Shown here: positions 1-13,575 of the stretch, piece by piece
Layout: every line of letters starts with the position of its first letter
Position numbering within the stretch: position 1 is the first letter of the stretch
Origin: Leptolyngbya sp. BL0902
GTDB taxonomy: Bacteria; Cyanobacteriota; Cyanobacteriia; Phormidesmidales; Phormidesmidaceae
NCBI RefSeq assembly: GCF_016403105.1
Contig: NZ_CP046155.1
Span: forward strand, 3,439,906 to 3,503,905
DNA length: 64,000 nt
Direction: 5' to 3'
Notes under the pieces: model-generated
What the model saw: only the letters and a program-made list of their open reading frames with translations
What the model was told of the DNA's origin: nothing
Databases searched by the model: none
Made by a program: the position numbers and the translations under genes

Positions 1-1966
<1,966 letters not shown>

Positions 1967-2030
1967 TCCTTGAGGTTCACCCTCAAGCGAGTCTAGTTAT
2001 GGGCTCTTACAGCCTGATGACATAACTGAT

Positions 2031-2060
2031 AGCCCTTGTCCTAGGACAGGGGCTTTTTTG
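2031..2060 (+). terminator. Rho-independent terminator of psbDC
   Basis: A near-perfect palindrome (AGCCCTTGTCC against GGACAGGGGCT, one G-U pair) is followed directly by a run of six T. It lies 64 nt after the psbC stop and is the clearest intrinsic terminator in the window. Confidence 0.9.
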
Positions 2061-2164
2061 TCCCCTATCCCCGCTTTTGTGGGCCTGCGGCCACCCAGGA
2101 CAGGACTTTCTGGCAAGCTTTTTCGATATAGTAAGGGCTTGCAGAAACGTTGGGGTTAAGGATC

Positions 2165-3712
2165 ATGGCACGGCTGGCACTACTGAGCGTATCGGACAAA
2201 ACGGGCCTAGTGGAGTTGGCCCAGGCGCTTGTCAACGAGTTTGGGTTTGAGATTGTCAGCAGCGGTGGCACGGCTCGCGCCTTGGCGGAGGCAGGGCTTC
2301 CCGTCACCAAAGTGTCGGACTATACGGGGTCGCCGGAGATTTTGGGCGGACGGGTAAAGACCCTGCATCCCCGCATCCACGGCGGCATTCTGGCGCGGCC
2401 CGACATGGCCCAGGATGAGGCCGATCTCGCCGCCAATAACATTCGCCCCTTTGACCTCGTGGTGGTCAACCTCTACCCCTTCGAGCAAACCATCGCCAAG
2501 GCAGGCGTCACCCTGCCGGAGGCCATCGAGCAAATCGACATCGGTGGCCCCACCATGGTGCGGGCAGCGGCCAAGAACCATGCCTATCTGACCATTCTTT
2601 GCCAACCTAACCAGTACGCCGATTATCTGGAAGCGATGCGGGCTAATCAAGGTCAGGTGCCGCTGAGCTTCCGCCAAGCCTGCGCCCAGGCCGCTTTTTG
2701 GCACACCGCCAACTACGACCAAGCCATCGCCACCTACCTCACCCAGGCCAATAGCGAAGGCGAAGGAATGCCGACCCAGTGGGCCATGATCGGCCAGCAG
2801 CACGCCACCCTGCGCTATGGCGAAAACCCCCACCAAAGCGCCGCCTGGTATCGCACCGGAGCAACGGCCACGGGCTGGGCCGGAGCCGAACAACTCCAGG
2901 GCAAAGAACTGAGCTACAACAACCTGGTGGATCTGGAAGCTGCCCGCCGCATCATTGCGGAATTCCCCGACGACCAACCCGCCGCCGCCGTGCTGAAGCA
3001 CACCAACCCCTGCGGCGTGGCCATGGGCGACAGCCTCGCCACCGCCTACCAACGGGCCTACGACGCCGATTCCACCTCGGCCTTTGGAGGCATCGTGGCG
3101 CTGAACCGGGTGATTGACGCCGACACCGCCCAGCAGCTTACGGGCACCTTTCTGGAATGCATCGTTGCCCCCGGTTGCGATGCGGCGGCACGGGAAATCC
3201 TGGCCAAAAAACAAAACCTGCGGGTGCTGGTGCTAGAAGATCTGCTGACCGGGCCACAGCAAGCGGCGATGGCCATTGCCGGAGGCTTTTTGCTGCAAAA
3301 CCCCGACACCCTCCGCGACGACCCCGCCACCTGGCAGATCGTCACCGAGGCCAAACCCACCGAGGCTGACCTGTCCGAACTGCTGTTTGCGTGGCGCGTG
3401 GTGAAGCACGTTAAATCCAACGCCATTGTGGTGACGAACCAGCACCAAACCCTCGGCATCGGTGCAGGCCAAATGAACCGGGTTGGCTCCGTCGGCATTG
3501 CCCTCACCCAGGCCGGGGACAAGGCCCAGGGCGCGATCCTCGCCAGCGATGGCTTCTTCCCCTTCGATGACTCCGTTCGCACCGCCGCCGCCGCTGGCAT
3601 TCGCGCCATTGTGCAACCCGGAGGCAGCCGCAAGGACGACGACTCCATCAAAGCTGCCAACGAACTGGGCATCATCATGGCCCTCACCGGAGTGCGGCAC
3701 TTCCTGCACTAG
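2165..3712 (+). CDS. purH: Bifunctional AICAR formyltransferase / IMP cyclohydrolase
   Basis: PurH catalyses the last two steps of de novo purine synthesis, from AICAR to FAICAR to IMP. The 515-residue product has the N-terminal MGS-like cyclohydrolase domain ([15 protein letters not shown] and STGGTAR-like SSGGTARAL near residues 5-40) and the C-terminal AICARFT domain with the signature KHTNPCG and the KSNAIVV motif. I chose the ATG at 2165, which begins [12 protein letters not shown]; a TTG 15 nt upstream is less likely. The gene stands alone between the psbC terminator and the TgpA-like gene. The length is normal for the family. Confidence 0.97.
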   Translation: MARLALLSVSDKTGLVELAQALVNEFGFEIVSSGGTARALAEAGLPVTKVSDYTGSPEILGGRVKTLHPRIHGGILARPDMAQDEADLAANNIRPFDLVVVNLYPFEQTIAKAGVTLPEAIEQIDIGGPTMVRAAAKNHAYLTILCQPNQYADYLEAMRANQGQVPLSFRQACAQAAFWHTANYDQAIATYLTQANSEGEGMPTQWAMIGQQHATLRYGENPHQSAAWYRTGATATGWAGAEQLQGKELSYNNLVDLEAARRIIAEFPDDQPAAAVLKHTNPCGVAMGDSLATAYQRAYDADSTSAFGGIVALNRVIDADTAQQLTGTFLECIVAPGCDAAAREILAKKQNLRVLVLEDLLTGPQQAAMAIAGGFLLQNPDTLRDDPATWQIVTEAKPTEADLSELLFAWRVVKHVKSNAIVVTNQHQTLGIGAGQMNRVGSVGIALTQAGDKAQGAILASDGFFPFDDSVRTAAAAGIRAIVQPGGSRKDDDSIKAANELGIIMALTGVRHFLH

Positions 3713-3940
3713 GCAAGTTTTTCGCAATTTACCTGAACGATGCCCTATCCGCGGTGTGGCAGGTGGCCAGCCAGAGAGTGCAAGCGGCCCAGGCCAAGTT
3801 ATAACAGACTCCATCCCCAGCAAATCCAGGAAACCAAGCGAGCTCCCTGGGCCAATATCACCCCCCGCCCCCATGCGGGCTGTTTCCTAGGCAGTTAACC
3901 CCTAGGCTAGGATGGAGGCGTTGCGCGTGTTTGATGCCCT

Positions 3941-6244
3941 ATGGTTCCTACCCAGTGGTTGGCCAACAGCCGTTTAGCCCTGCCCACAAATCCGGTGGAG
4001 GTTGAGGATTCAATCTTGCTGCGGACGTTAGTGCAGGGCTTAGTAACGGTGGGCATTGCCTCGGTAGCGGTGGCGGCGGTGGGGGTCACGCAGGCATCGC
4101 TCTGGAACTTGCTGGCGATTCCCCTCAGCGGGGTGGGGGCCTGGGTGAGCTGGCAGCGGCGGCGCAAGCGCAACATTACCCTCAAGTTTGCCATTGCCCT
4201 GGGGATGCTGATTGCTCTGGCCGCCTTCTTTTCGCGGATTATCCAGGAACCGGGAGATACCCGCATTATCCTGGCGGAACTCCTAATTCAGCTCCAGGTG
4301 CTCCACAGCTTTGACTTGCCCCGCCGCAAGGATTTGGGCTACTCGATGGTGATTGGCCTGATTTTGCTAGCGGTGGCGGCCACCATTAGCCAAACCTTTT
4401 CCTTTGCGCCAATGCTGCTGCTATTTTTAGCCTTGGCGCTGCCCATTCTGGTGTTGGACTATCAATCGCGCCTGGGGTTGAAGCCTGCCCCCTGGCGGCA
4501 AATGCGGGTGGGGCCAACGTTGCGGCAATTTCTGGTGATGATGGGTATCACCGTTAGCCTGGGGCTGGTGATTTTTATCTTTTTGCCGCGTCTGCCGGGG
4601 TATCAAATTCAAAACTTTCCGGTTAGTTCCACCATTGATATTGATGAGGGTTTTGATGGTCAGTCGATCATCAATCCGGGCTATCTCAACGATGCTGGCC
4701 AGGGGGAACAGGGCTTTGGGGAAGGCGGCGGCGGCACGATTCAGGGGCGAGGCCAATCCACAGGGCCAGGGAATGTAGATAGCACCTTCTACTACGGCTT
4801 TAACCAAACCATGAACCAAAACCTGCGCGGCACCATGACGCCCCAGGTAGTATTGCGGGTGCGTTCCCAGGCCCCAGGGTTTTGGCGGGTGCTGGCCTTT
4901 GACCGCTATACCGGGCAAGGCTGGGAAATTTCTCGCAACGAAGAGGTGCAAACCTTACCCCGGTCTCGCTTTGCCAACAAAACCCTGCTGCCCATTGAGC
5001 CCACCCTCAACCGCAGCCGGGAGGTGGTGCAGACCTACACCGTGGTCAACAGTTTGCCAAACCTAATTCCGGCCCTAGCCCAGGCGCGGGAACTGTACTT
5101 CCCGACCCGTGAGGTGGCCATTGATCGGGAGGGAAGTCTGCGGTCGCCCGTTGGCCTAGAGGAGGGGATTACCTACACGGTGGTATCGCGGGTACCCTTT
5201 CGAGATCGATCCCTGCTGCGCGAAGCGGCAACGGAATACCCTGCCGAAATTCGTCAGCACCATCTGCAAGTGCCGGAGGCCATTCGTGACCGCGTTCGCC
5301 AACGTACCGAGGAACTCCTAGCCACCTCCCCCACCCCCCTCACCGATCCCTACGAAAAAGCCCTCTACTTGGCCCAAGCCCTCAAACAGCGCTACACTAT
5401 CCAGCCTGACCTGCCCTTTTTTGCCGACGATCAAGACTTAGTCGAAGCCTTTTTGTTTATCACCCAGGGCGGCTACCCCGACCACTTCTCAACGGTGCTC
5501 ACGGTGATGCTGCGCTCCATTGGTATTCCAGCTCGCCTCGTGGCAGGGTTTGGTGAAGGCCAGTTCAACCCCTTCACCGGGTTTTATGTGGTGCAAAACA
5601 CCGATGCCTACGCCCTCACGGAGGTCTACTTTCCCCAGTACGGCTGGTTTGGGTTTGACCCCATCCCCGGCCATGAGCTGCTGCCCCCCAGCCTGCGCGA
5701 GTACGAAACCTTTAGCACTGTGCGCCAGGTGTGGAACTGGGTGGCGGGCTGGCTTCCCTCCCCCGTGTTGAGCTGGCTAGACGGTCTGCGACAGCTTGCA
5801 ACGGAGGCGATGGTCTTTGTCCTTCGCGCCCTAGGCGGGCTGTTTCGCCTAGGCTGGGTGGGGATTGCCCTAGGGCTGGCCGGAGCCACGGCCCTCGCTT
5901 TTGTAGGCTGGCTGGCTTGGAACTGGCTGCGGCTGGGCTGGCGACGGTGGCGATGGCGGCAACTGCCCCCTACCGAGCGCCTTTATCAACAAATGCTGAC
6001 CTGGTTGGAGGAACAGGGCCACCCCAAGCGCCCCAGCGAAACCCCCTCGGAATATAGCCAGCGCCTATATCAGCAAATCCACGCCACCCAGGCCCAGGCC
6101 GCTGGAGAAATTGCCCAGGCCTATGTGCGCTGGCGCTATGGTGGAGAAGCCCAGAATGCGACCTATCTCGCTGAAAAACTCACCCTCATTCGCCGTAGCT
6201 ATGCGGCCCAAAATCGTCCCCGCTGGCGATTGCGTCAGGGCTAA
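3941..6244 (+). CDS. TgpA-like membrane protein with transglutaminase-fold domain, catalytic residues missing
   Basis: The 767-residue protein has the TgpA layout. Hydrophobic helices run from about residue 25 to 220 (DUF3488), a periplasmic transglutaminase-fold domain covers about 430-590, another membrane helix lies near 635-660, and a DUF4129-like tail follows. In active members the core reads GxCxxF, then HAW, then DPTP. Here the cysteine position is Pro513 (GGYPDHFST) and the histidine position is Tyr557 (TDAYALTEVYF); only the Asp573 of FDPIP remains. The fold therefore looks intact but inactive as a cysteine transferase or protease. I have a general recollection of the same substitutions in cyanobacterial homologues, so this may be lineage-wide. 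The role is unknown, perhaps cell-envelope binding. Confidence 0.85.
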   Translation: MVPTQWLANSRLALPTNPVEVEDSILLRTLVQGLVTVGIASVAVAAVGVTQASLWNLLAIPLSGVGAWVSWQRRRKRNITLKFAIALGMLIALAAFFSRIIQEPGDTRIILAELLIQLQVLHSFDLPRRKDLGYSMVIGLILLAVAATISQTFSFAPMLLLFLALALPILVLDYQSRLGLKPAPWRQMRVGPTLRQFLVMMGITVSLGLVIFIFLPRLPGYQIQNFPVSSTIDIDEGFDGQSIINPGYLNDAGQGEQGFGEGGGGTIQGRGQSTGPGNVDSTFYYGFNQTMNQNLRGTMTPQVVLRVRSQAPGFWRVLAFDRYTGQGWEISRNEEVQTLPRSRFANKTLLPIEPTLNRSREVVQTYTVVNSLPNLIPALAQARELYFPTREVAIDREGSLRSPVGLEEGITYTVVSRVPFRDRSLLREAATEYPAEIRQHHLQVPEAIRDRVRQRTEELLATSPTPLTDPYEKALYLAQALKQRYTIQPDLPFFADDQDLVEAFLFITQGGYPDHFSTVLTVMLRSIGIPARLVAGFGEGQFNPFTGFYVVQNTDAYALTEVYFPQYGWFGFDPIPGHELLPPSLREYETFSTVRQVWNWVAGWLPSPVLSWLDGLRQLATEAMVFVLRALGGLFRLGWVGIALGLAGATALAFVGWLAWNWLRLGWRRWRWRQLPPTERLYQQMLTWLEEQGHPKRPSETPSEYSQRLYQQIHATQAQAAGEIAQAYVRWRYGGEAQNATYLAEKLTLIRRSYAAQNRPRWRLRQG

Positions 6245-6367
6245 AGGCATCAGGCCCTGAGGTTTTCCTAGGAAGACTGAAAAACCAGAGGCTCTGCCCG
6301 CCAGACGACACCACCTCCAAGCGACCGATCCGGTCAGTCGGGGGACGGCTTGGCGGCGGCCAAGGAG

Positions 6368-7072
6368 TCATCGCATTGCAGGTTGAGTGGTTCCCAACGC
6401 GTCCAGATGAAGCCCCTGGGCTGCTTGGGCCAGAGATTCTAGGGATTCGGGGTTTTCTAGGTAGGGGCACACCCCGAGGACGGGAGTCTGCGTGAGTCGG
6501 GTGATCATCTCGGCGGGTGCCCAGCGTTCAAGATCCTCTGGGCTGAGGGGATGATTGCAGTTGAGAATGATGCCGCGCAGGTCAACCTTTTGTTGACGGG
6601 CGAGGGCCACGTTAGCCACCGCCTGGGCGATGGCTCCCAGTTTCACAGGCACTACCAGCACTACCGGAAGGTGCCATGCCGCCGCTAAATCCGCTACGGT
6701 CATTTCGTCGGTAACGGGGGATCCAAGTCCGCCCAAACCTTCTACCAAAACGCGATCATGGGTTTGAATCAGGGTTTGCAGCCGATTCCAAACGACGCCT
6801 AGGTCAATGGGGCGCTGCTCTAGGGCGGCGGCGAGGGGCAGAGCCAGGGGAGCCTCAAAATACTGGGGGGCGATGGCATCGAGGGGCAGATCCGGGAAAA
6901 AGACCCGCTGGTAGAGTTCGCGATCTCCCTCCCCGGACTGTAGGGGCTTGAGGATGCCGATGGATTGCTGGGGATAGTATTTTCGCCAGTAGGCCAGCAG
7001 GGCACTTGTCACCACGGTTTTGCCCACCTCGGTGTCGGTGCCTGTAATTAACAGCGCATTCAAAGCAACCAT
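6368..7072 (-). CDS. bioD: Dethiobiotin synthetase
   Basis: BioD closes the ureido ring of dethiobiotin from 7,8-diaminopelargonate, CO2 and ATP, the penultimate step of biotin synthesis. The 234-residue protein begins with the family P-loop TGTDTEVGKT (residues 10-19). It also has ILKPLQSG, where the lysine contacts substrate and phosphate, and VEGLGGLGSPV for the Mg site. The start codon lies 2 nt after the gyrB stop, so the two genes are probably transcribed together, gyrB first. An imperfect hairpin sits between the converging bioD and TgpA-like genes (about 6252-6290) but has no clear U-tract. Confidence 0.93.
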   Translation of the reverse strand: MVALNALLITGTDTEVGKTVVTSALLAYWRKYYPQQSIGILKPLQSGEGDRELYQRVFFPDLPLDAIAPQYFEAPLALPLAAALEQRPIDLGVVWNRLQTLIQTHDRVLVEGLGGLGSPVTDEMTVADLAAAWHLPVVLVVPVKLGAIAQAVANVALARQQKVDLRGIILNCNHPLSPEDLERWAPAEMITRLTQTPVLGVCPYLENPESLESLAQAAQGLHLDALGTTQPAMR

Positions 7073-7074
7073 GG

Positions 7075-9060
<1,986 letters not shown>

Positions 9061-9102
9061 TTATAAGCCACCTGCTTAACAGACAGGCCAAAACGCCCTG
9101 AA

Positions 9103-9111
9103 ATTATAGCA
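9103..9111 (-). promoter_or_regulatory. Extended -10 promoter element for gyrB
   Basis: Reading the minus strand, TGCTATAAT gives a perfect -10 box with the TGn extension, about 88 nt upstream of the gyrB ATG. No good -35 hexamer is visible, which fits an extended -10 promoter. It lies in the 131-nt space shared with divergent miaA. Confidence 0.5.
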
Positions 9112-9146
9112 CAAACCCGTCACAGAGGATTCTAAAGCAGACTGAG

Positions 9147-10145
9147 ATGCAGATTGATCTGGGGATGGAACCCACAAAATTTTCGGTTGTAGAACCTAGC
9201 CCATTTTCAGGGAATTTTGTTGATTCAAGTGTACCATTTTTGCTGGTGATCGGCGGCGCAACGGCCACGGGAAAATCTGGATTAGCGATGGCTTTGGCCA
9301 AACGCCTCAACGGTGCGATTCTGAGTGCCGATTCCCGACAAGTATACCGAGAGTTTGATATTGGCACCGCCAAACCGTCCCAGGCTGACCAAAATCGGGT
9401 GCCCCACTATTTAATCGACCTCTGCGACCCCACCGAAACCCTCACCCTGGCGGAGTATCAGCAGCAGGCCCAGGGATTGATTCGTCAGTTTCACCAGGCT
9501 GGGAAATCTGTTCCCCTGCTGGTGGGCGGCACCGGACTTTATATTGATGCCATCGTGAAGGGACTGAAAATTCCCCCCGTGGCCCCTCAACCCGCCCTGC
9601 GACAGCAAATCAGCGATCTCGGCCAGTTCCACGCCTACGCGCTGTTGCAATCCCTCGACCCCGCCGCCACCCAGCGCATCCATCCCAACGATGCCGTTCG
9701 CACCGTCCGCGCCCTAGAAATTTTCTATGTCACCGGGCAAGCGCCCTCGACCCTACAAGGGGAGAATCCGCCCACCTATCCGATTCTGTACCTAGGGCTA
9801 GATGGCGACCCTGATACTCTGCACCGCCGCATTGCCCAGCGTGCCCACGCCATGATTGAGATGGGCCTTGAGGAGGAGGTGCTCCATTTAGCCAAAAAGT
9901 ACGGCTTTGATCTGCCCTTACTGCAAACTCTGGGCTATGCCGAAATGCTGCCCTACGTGCGGGGTGACATTGCGCTCAACACGGCCATTGAGGCCATCAT
10001 TCTCCACACCCGGCAGTTTGCCAAACGTCAGCGCACCTGGTTTCGCAATCGGGCCACGGTGCAGTGGTTTAACCTAGGGGCAACCGATTTAGTTGATCAG
10101 GTGTGGAACTGGCTGCTGGCAACCGAGTTATTAGAGGTCAAGTAG
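9147..10145 (+). CDS. miaA: tRNA dimethylallyltransferase
   Basis: MiaA transfers a dimethylallyl group to N6 of A37 in tRNAs that read UNN codons. The P-loop GGATATGKSGLA lies near residue 36, followed by SADSRQVYREFDIGTAKPS (substrate-binding aspartate and the DSRQVY signature), LVGGTGLYIDA, and RQFAKRQRTWFRN near the C-terminus, all diagnostic. At 332 residues it is slightly longer than usual because about 30 residues precede the first strand. A second in-frame ATG at 9165 would remove six of these. Neither start has a strong ribosome-binding site. Confidence 0.95.
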   Translation: MQIDLGMEPTKFSVVEPSPFSGNFVDSSVPFLLVIGGATATGKSGLAMALAKRLNGAILSADSRQVYREFDIGTAKPSQADQNRVPHYLIDLCDPTETLTLAEYQQQAQGLIRQFHQAGKSVPLLVGGTGLYIDAIVKGLKIPPVAPQPALRQQISDLGQFHAYALLQSLDPAATQRIHPNDAVRTVRALEIFYVTGQAPSTLQGENPPTYPILYLGLDGDPDTLHRRIAQRAHAMIEMGLEEEVLHLAKKYGFDLPLLQTLGYAEMLPYVRGDIALNTAIEAIILHTRQFAKRQRTWFRNRATVQWFNLGATDLVDQVWNWLLATELLEVK

Positions 10146-10201
10146 GGCTGATGGAAGCACCCTAGGGCTTACCCAAGACGTGACGTTAGTGTTTCTAAGA
10201 A

Positions 10202-10274
10202 TGGAGCTAAGCGGATTCGAACCGCTGACCCCTTGCATGCCATGCAAGTGCTCTACCAACTGAGCTATAGCCCC
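10202..10274 (-). tRNA. tRNA-Ala (anticodon GGC)
   Basis: The reverse complement folds as a 73-nt tRNA. The acceptor stem is GGGGCTA with TAGCTCC and discriminator A, the D arm AGCTCAGTTGGTAGAGC, the anticodon arm CTTGC-ATGGCAT-GCAAG with GGC at the anticodon, and the T arm CAGCGGTTCGAATCCGCT. The CCA end is not encoded. The 286 nt that follow to raf1 hold no further gene that I can see. Confidence 0.96.
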
Positions 10275-10560
10275 TTGTGCGCCTAGCGCATCATCAATAG
10301 TGGCCTAAGAGGGGGGCACTCGTCAACCCCATTTTTGGGCAAATTTTGCGGTTAGTGGTGTGGTGGCTCCTTGGGTGATTCATCCCGCCGAAACGTAGGC
10401 CCCGTTTTCGGGCGCTGGCTGGGTTCCAAAGCCTCGGGCTAGAGAGTGAGTCTAGGTGTTTGGCCAGACTTGACCCAAGGGTGTTCCAAGAGTTTGCCCC
10501 AAGTTTTGCATCGGGTGAGGCGGCAGGCCGTCATCCGCGATAGAGTCAGGAGAGAGAAGC

Positions 10561-11664
10561 GTGATCCTGTCCAATCGGTTATTGACTATGGTGTTTTCTG
10601 GTTCTGCCCCCGTCCCCGATGCTGAGGCCGTGCAGGATATTTTGCTGCGGCTGCGACGCAAGCAGGGCACCTGGGTCGATTGGGCGCAGGGGTGTCAAGC
10701 TTTGCAGCGGGCTAAGTTTACTCCCCAGCAGATTTTTGAAGAAACGGGCTTTGAACCCATCCACCAAAACCAAATCATGGTGGCAGAGCAGGTGTATCAG
10801 TCCATCCTCAAGGTGGGGGTGACGGAGGCGACCCAGGCCCACTTTACCGAGCGGGGCAGCGATGCCCTCTACGAACTGCGGATTCTTTCCCAGACGGATC
10901 GGGCCAGCGTGGCGGATTTTGTTCGGCGGCACGGGCTGGACTCTGAAGAGGTGCGCGACCTAGTAAAGCCCATCAAGGAGTACAGCTACCGTAAGGAAAA
11001 TCCTCCCGGCTTTGGCGATGGCCCCGGCGAGGCGGTGGCCTTTCACTTTTGGAAGCTGGCCCGCCAGAAGGATGATTTGCAGGATCGTTCGCGCCTGATT
11101 GCCCAGGGCTTGCGCTTTGCCGAAAGTGCCGAATCGCGTCAGCAGATTGAGCGACTCCTGACTGATTTTACGGTGGTCAAAGCCCGTACCGCCCCCCGTC
11201 TGCCCCTCTACCGGATTGAGTCGGAAAGCGAACTGCCTCGGGTGATTCCGGTGGTGGGGCAACTGCCGCTGTCGGTGGATGACCTGAAGGCCGTCCCGGT
11301 GGCCTTACCGGAGGATCCCTTTGGCCTGGTGAGCGCCACGGGGCCAAGCGCCTGGGCGGCGGTTCCTGGCTGGCAGGTGATTTTTCGGGCCGAAGACCCG
11401 GTGGGGTTGCTCACCCAGGCTAACCAGTTGCCCAATATGCCCGCCGATGCCCCCAACGAAATGGTGCTGGTGGTGGTGGATCGGGCGGATCGTACCTGGC
11501 ATGAAGACAGCTATTTTCTTACCGATGAAGACAGCCAGTTGGGGTTGGTGTGGTCAGAAACGCCGCTGGAGGGCGGCATCCTAGGTCGGGTGATTTTGGT
11601 GCTGCGGCCCAAGCGCATTTTGGACGAAGACTACAACCGGGAACTGTGGCAACTTGAGGAATAG
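10561..11664 (+). CDS. raf1: Rubisco accumulation factor 1
   Basis: Raf1 is a dimeric chaperone that acts after chaperonin folding to assemble Rubisco large subunits. The 367-residue protein matches the family in its helical N-terminal half (GTWVDWAQGCQALQ, PQQIFEETGFEP and AEQVYQSI near residues 35-85), in the YRKENPPGFGDGPGEAVAFH segment, and in the beta-rich C-terminal domain (RIESESELPRVIPVVGQLP onward). I chose the GTG start at 10561 because AGGAGA stands 7 nt upstream. An in-frame ATG at 10588 has no comparable site and would shorten the poorly conserved N-terminus by nine residues. Confidence 0.9.
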   Translation: MILSNRLLTMVFSGSAPVPDAEAVQDILLRLRRKQGTWVDWAQGCQALQRAKFTPQQIFEETGFEPIHQNQIMVAEQVYQSILKVGVTEATQAHFTERGSDALYELRILSQTDRASVADFVRRHGLDSEEVRDLVKPIKEYSYRKENPPGFGDGPGEAVAFHFWKLARQKDDLQDRSRLIAQGLRFAESAESRQQIERLLTDFTVVKARTAPRLPLYRIESESELPRVIPVVGQLPLSVDDLKAVPVALPEDPFGLVSATGPSAWAAVPGWQVIFRAEDPVGLLTQANQLPNMPADAPNEMVLVVVDRADRTWHEDSYFLTDEDSQLGLVWSETPLEGGILGRVILVLRPKRILDEDYNRELWQLEE

Positions 11665-11744
11665 GGCCGCTCATCCCTTGCCGTGAGCCCCCTTTGAAAT
11701 ACGTCCCCTTAAAACCGAAATTCCATCAATGACAGGAGCGAATT

Positions 11745-11951
11745 ATGGGCATTGAACGACGGATGTCGCGGGCGATGTTTGCCCCCACAGAAATGGTTGA
11801 ACTGCGGCAGACTTGCTTTACGCCGGGACGTCTGTTTGAGCCCGGAAAGTATATCGTTGGCGACCTGCCCGATATCGCCTTTGAGATGGGTCTGGTGGAT
11901 AAACTGCCCCCGGTACGAGGCAAAAGTGAGGAGATTGATCCCCAAACCTAG
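11745..11951 (+). CDS. Small conserved-looking protein, function unknown
   Basis: This 68-residue open frame begins with ATG six nt after a clear GGAG ribosome-binding site. The product is soluble and has no membrane segment or signal peptide. It contains the segment LFEPGKYIVGDLPDIAFEMGLVDKLP, which has normal amino-acid composition and reads like a real folded protein. I do not recognise the family. It lies 80 nt downstream of raf1 on the same strand and could be a distal gene of that transcript. An overlapping frame starting at 11752 is rejected. Confidence 0.6.
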   Translation: MGIERRMSRAMFAPTEMVELRQTCFTPGRLFEPGKYIVGDLPDIAFEMGLVDKLPPVRGKSEEIDPQT

Positions 11952-12033
11952 GGCGGGGTGATTCGTTCAGGAAAGGCCGTATGATGAAGGGCGGCGATGC
12001 CACTGTTTTCACCCTTAGCGGGCCGTTCTCTCC

Positions 12034-12255
12034 ATGAAGATTACCTACGATCCAGAACGCGACATTTTACAAATTGCCTTCAGCAGCGGCGACATTGACG
12101 AAACGGCCCGTCTTTCGCCCAATCTCATCCTCGACTACGACGACGATGGCCATGTGCTAGGCATGGAAATTCGGCAAGCTTCCCAGCGCGTGGAAAGCCC
12201 CATGACCGTCTGCTTCACCGTTGGCCCTGCCAACATGGACAAACCACCGATTTAA
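12034..12255 (+). CDS. DUF2283 family small protein
   Basis: This 73-residue protein has the DUF2283 pattern: MKITYDPERDILQI, then ETARLSPNLILDYDDDG, then VLGMEIRQAS. These small beta-rich proteins are common in cyanobacteria and often sit near toxin-antitoxin genes, but no function is established. The C-terminal segment MTVCFTVGPANMDKPPI goes beyond the core domain. There is no obvious partner nearby. The 129 nt after it contain only a GC-rich hairpin without a T-run. Confidence 0.75.
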   Translation: MKITYDPERDILQIAFSSGDIDETARLSPNLILDYDDDGHVLGMEIRQASQRVESPMTVCFTVGPANMDKPPI

Positions 12256-12384
12256 CCCACCGCTCTGCCTAGGATGCCCCCAAGCTGCTGGGGCACAATG
12301 CTGGCTAAAATGCCCGCCAGACTAGGGTTCTGGTGGATAGCACGTCAGCGATCCGTCGTTTAGGAGCCAGGGTCAGAGGCGGGG

Positions 12385-13575
12385 CTATCCGGCCTCGGAG
12401 GGGAGTTGTTTAGCACCTGGAATGATTGCAGGGAAGGCCACTTGCCACCACTGTTTAGCTTCCTCTGAGGCAGCCTGGATCATGGCATCACCTAACCGAA
12501 TAGCCTCAGCGTATTGACGTTCGGCCTCTTGCCCCAAGCCGCCTGCCTCTACATGGCGAAGAATGGACTGGACAATGGGCAACGCAATGCTGATGCCAAA
12601 CAGGGTATTAAATCCAGCCATCACTGCGGGGGCAGATAGCAGAACGGTCAACTCTGGAAAAAGTGCTATGGCAGCCACCAGAATCAGAAAGAAAATGGGT
12701 GCTGCAATACCAGCACTGACGGCTGCATCTGTGACCTTGCGGCGAAATTCTTCGGCGGTAATGTCTCCTCGGTAGAGATCAAGGGTGTGGGCCAGGGCTG
12801 TAACCAGGGCTTGGGTAACTATGGCCGTTCCTGTGGACGCAATTCCCAATTTGGCGATGGTGGTCGAGTTCTTGAGGACAGAATCTACCGCATTGGCAAA
12901 TCGGATATAAATCTGTTCTTGCCCAGTCATCGGGTTGGCCCCCCGCCGTAGATTGGCCGTACCGACCTCCCAGACAATGTTGCTGGCTTCATTCCCTCCA
13001 CCTTGGGCATGGGCACGAATATGACTACCGTGCTTATCGGCCAGGAAAATCCGCATATCGCGTTCACTGGCTCCCAGCTTAGATGGGCCGGGGATTTTGT
13101 TGAATAACCCCATAACATCGGCTTCAGTACGCGGGGTATCTCCCGCCCGAACGCCAGCCGTCTGCATCCGTCGCGCCAATTTGGGCATCTCTTGGGCTAG
13201 CTCTTGGGCTGTACGGGGCAGATCTTTTAGGGCTTGGGTAACAACTAGGCCAGAGGTGGCGGCTCCGGCCACAGCGGCTTGCCAGGTTGTGATGGCATCG
13301 CCAATATCTTGCCATGACAGATCTCGAACAGCGGTCTGAGCTTGCTGCTTGGCCTGGGCGAACTGTTCTGGCGCTTGGCTCAGCGTCTCCAGTCCTTTTT
13401 GCACCGTTTCTTGGCCCAGGGATTGTATTTGCTGGATTGGCCTTGTGCCCGTTGCGGTTGCTTCGTCGAGGGCGGTCTTAGCCGCTTGGGTCGCTTGACT
13501 CACCTGATGCCCCAAGGATTGGGCCGACTCTGCTGCTGCGCTCGATAGTTGTTTCGCTTTGTCAAACAGGTTCAT
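12385..13575 (-). CDS. Coiled-coil / membrane protein with an HNH-like central motif
   Basis: I do not recognise a named family. The 396-residue product has three parts. An Ala/Gln-rich N-terminus (about 1-95) is amphipathic and apolipoprotein-like. A central segment near 165-225 reads SERDMRIFLADKHGSHI, then AHAQGGGNEASNIVWE, then ANLRRGANPM. This spacing of SHI, GG and N resembles HNH-type nuclease cores, but I cannot identify all metal ligands. The C-terminal half has hydrophobic segments near 240-265 and 290-345. It could be a membrane-associated nuclease-like effector or a stress protein. Its ATG overlaps the TGA of an upstream coding remnant. Confidence 0.65.
   Translation of the reverse strand: MNLFDKAKQLSSAAAESAQSLGHQVSQATQAAKTALDEATATGTRPIQQIQSLGQETVQKGLETLSQAPEQFAQAKQQAQTAVRDLSWQDIGDAITTWQAAVAGAATSGLVVTQALKDLPRTAQELAQEMPKLARRMQTAGVRAGDTPRTEADVMGLFNKIPGPSKLGASERDMRIFLADKHGSHIRAHAQGGGNEASNIVWEVGTANLRRGANPMTGQEQIYIRFANAVDSVLKNSTTIAKLGIASTGTAIVTQALVTALAHTLDLYRGDITAEEFRRKVTDAAVSAGIAAPIFFLILVAAIALFPELTVLLSAPAVMAGFNTLFGISIALPIVQSILRHVEAGGLGQEAERQYAEAIRLGDAMIQAASEEAKQWWQVAFPAIIPGAKQLPSEAG

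Noticed and set aside
12284-12312. Hairpin TGCCCC/GGGGCA after the DUF2283 gene as a terminator
   Set aside because: No T-run on either strand follows the stem.
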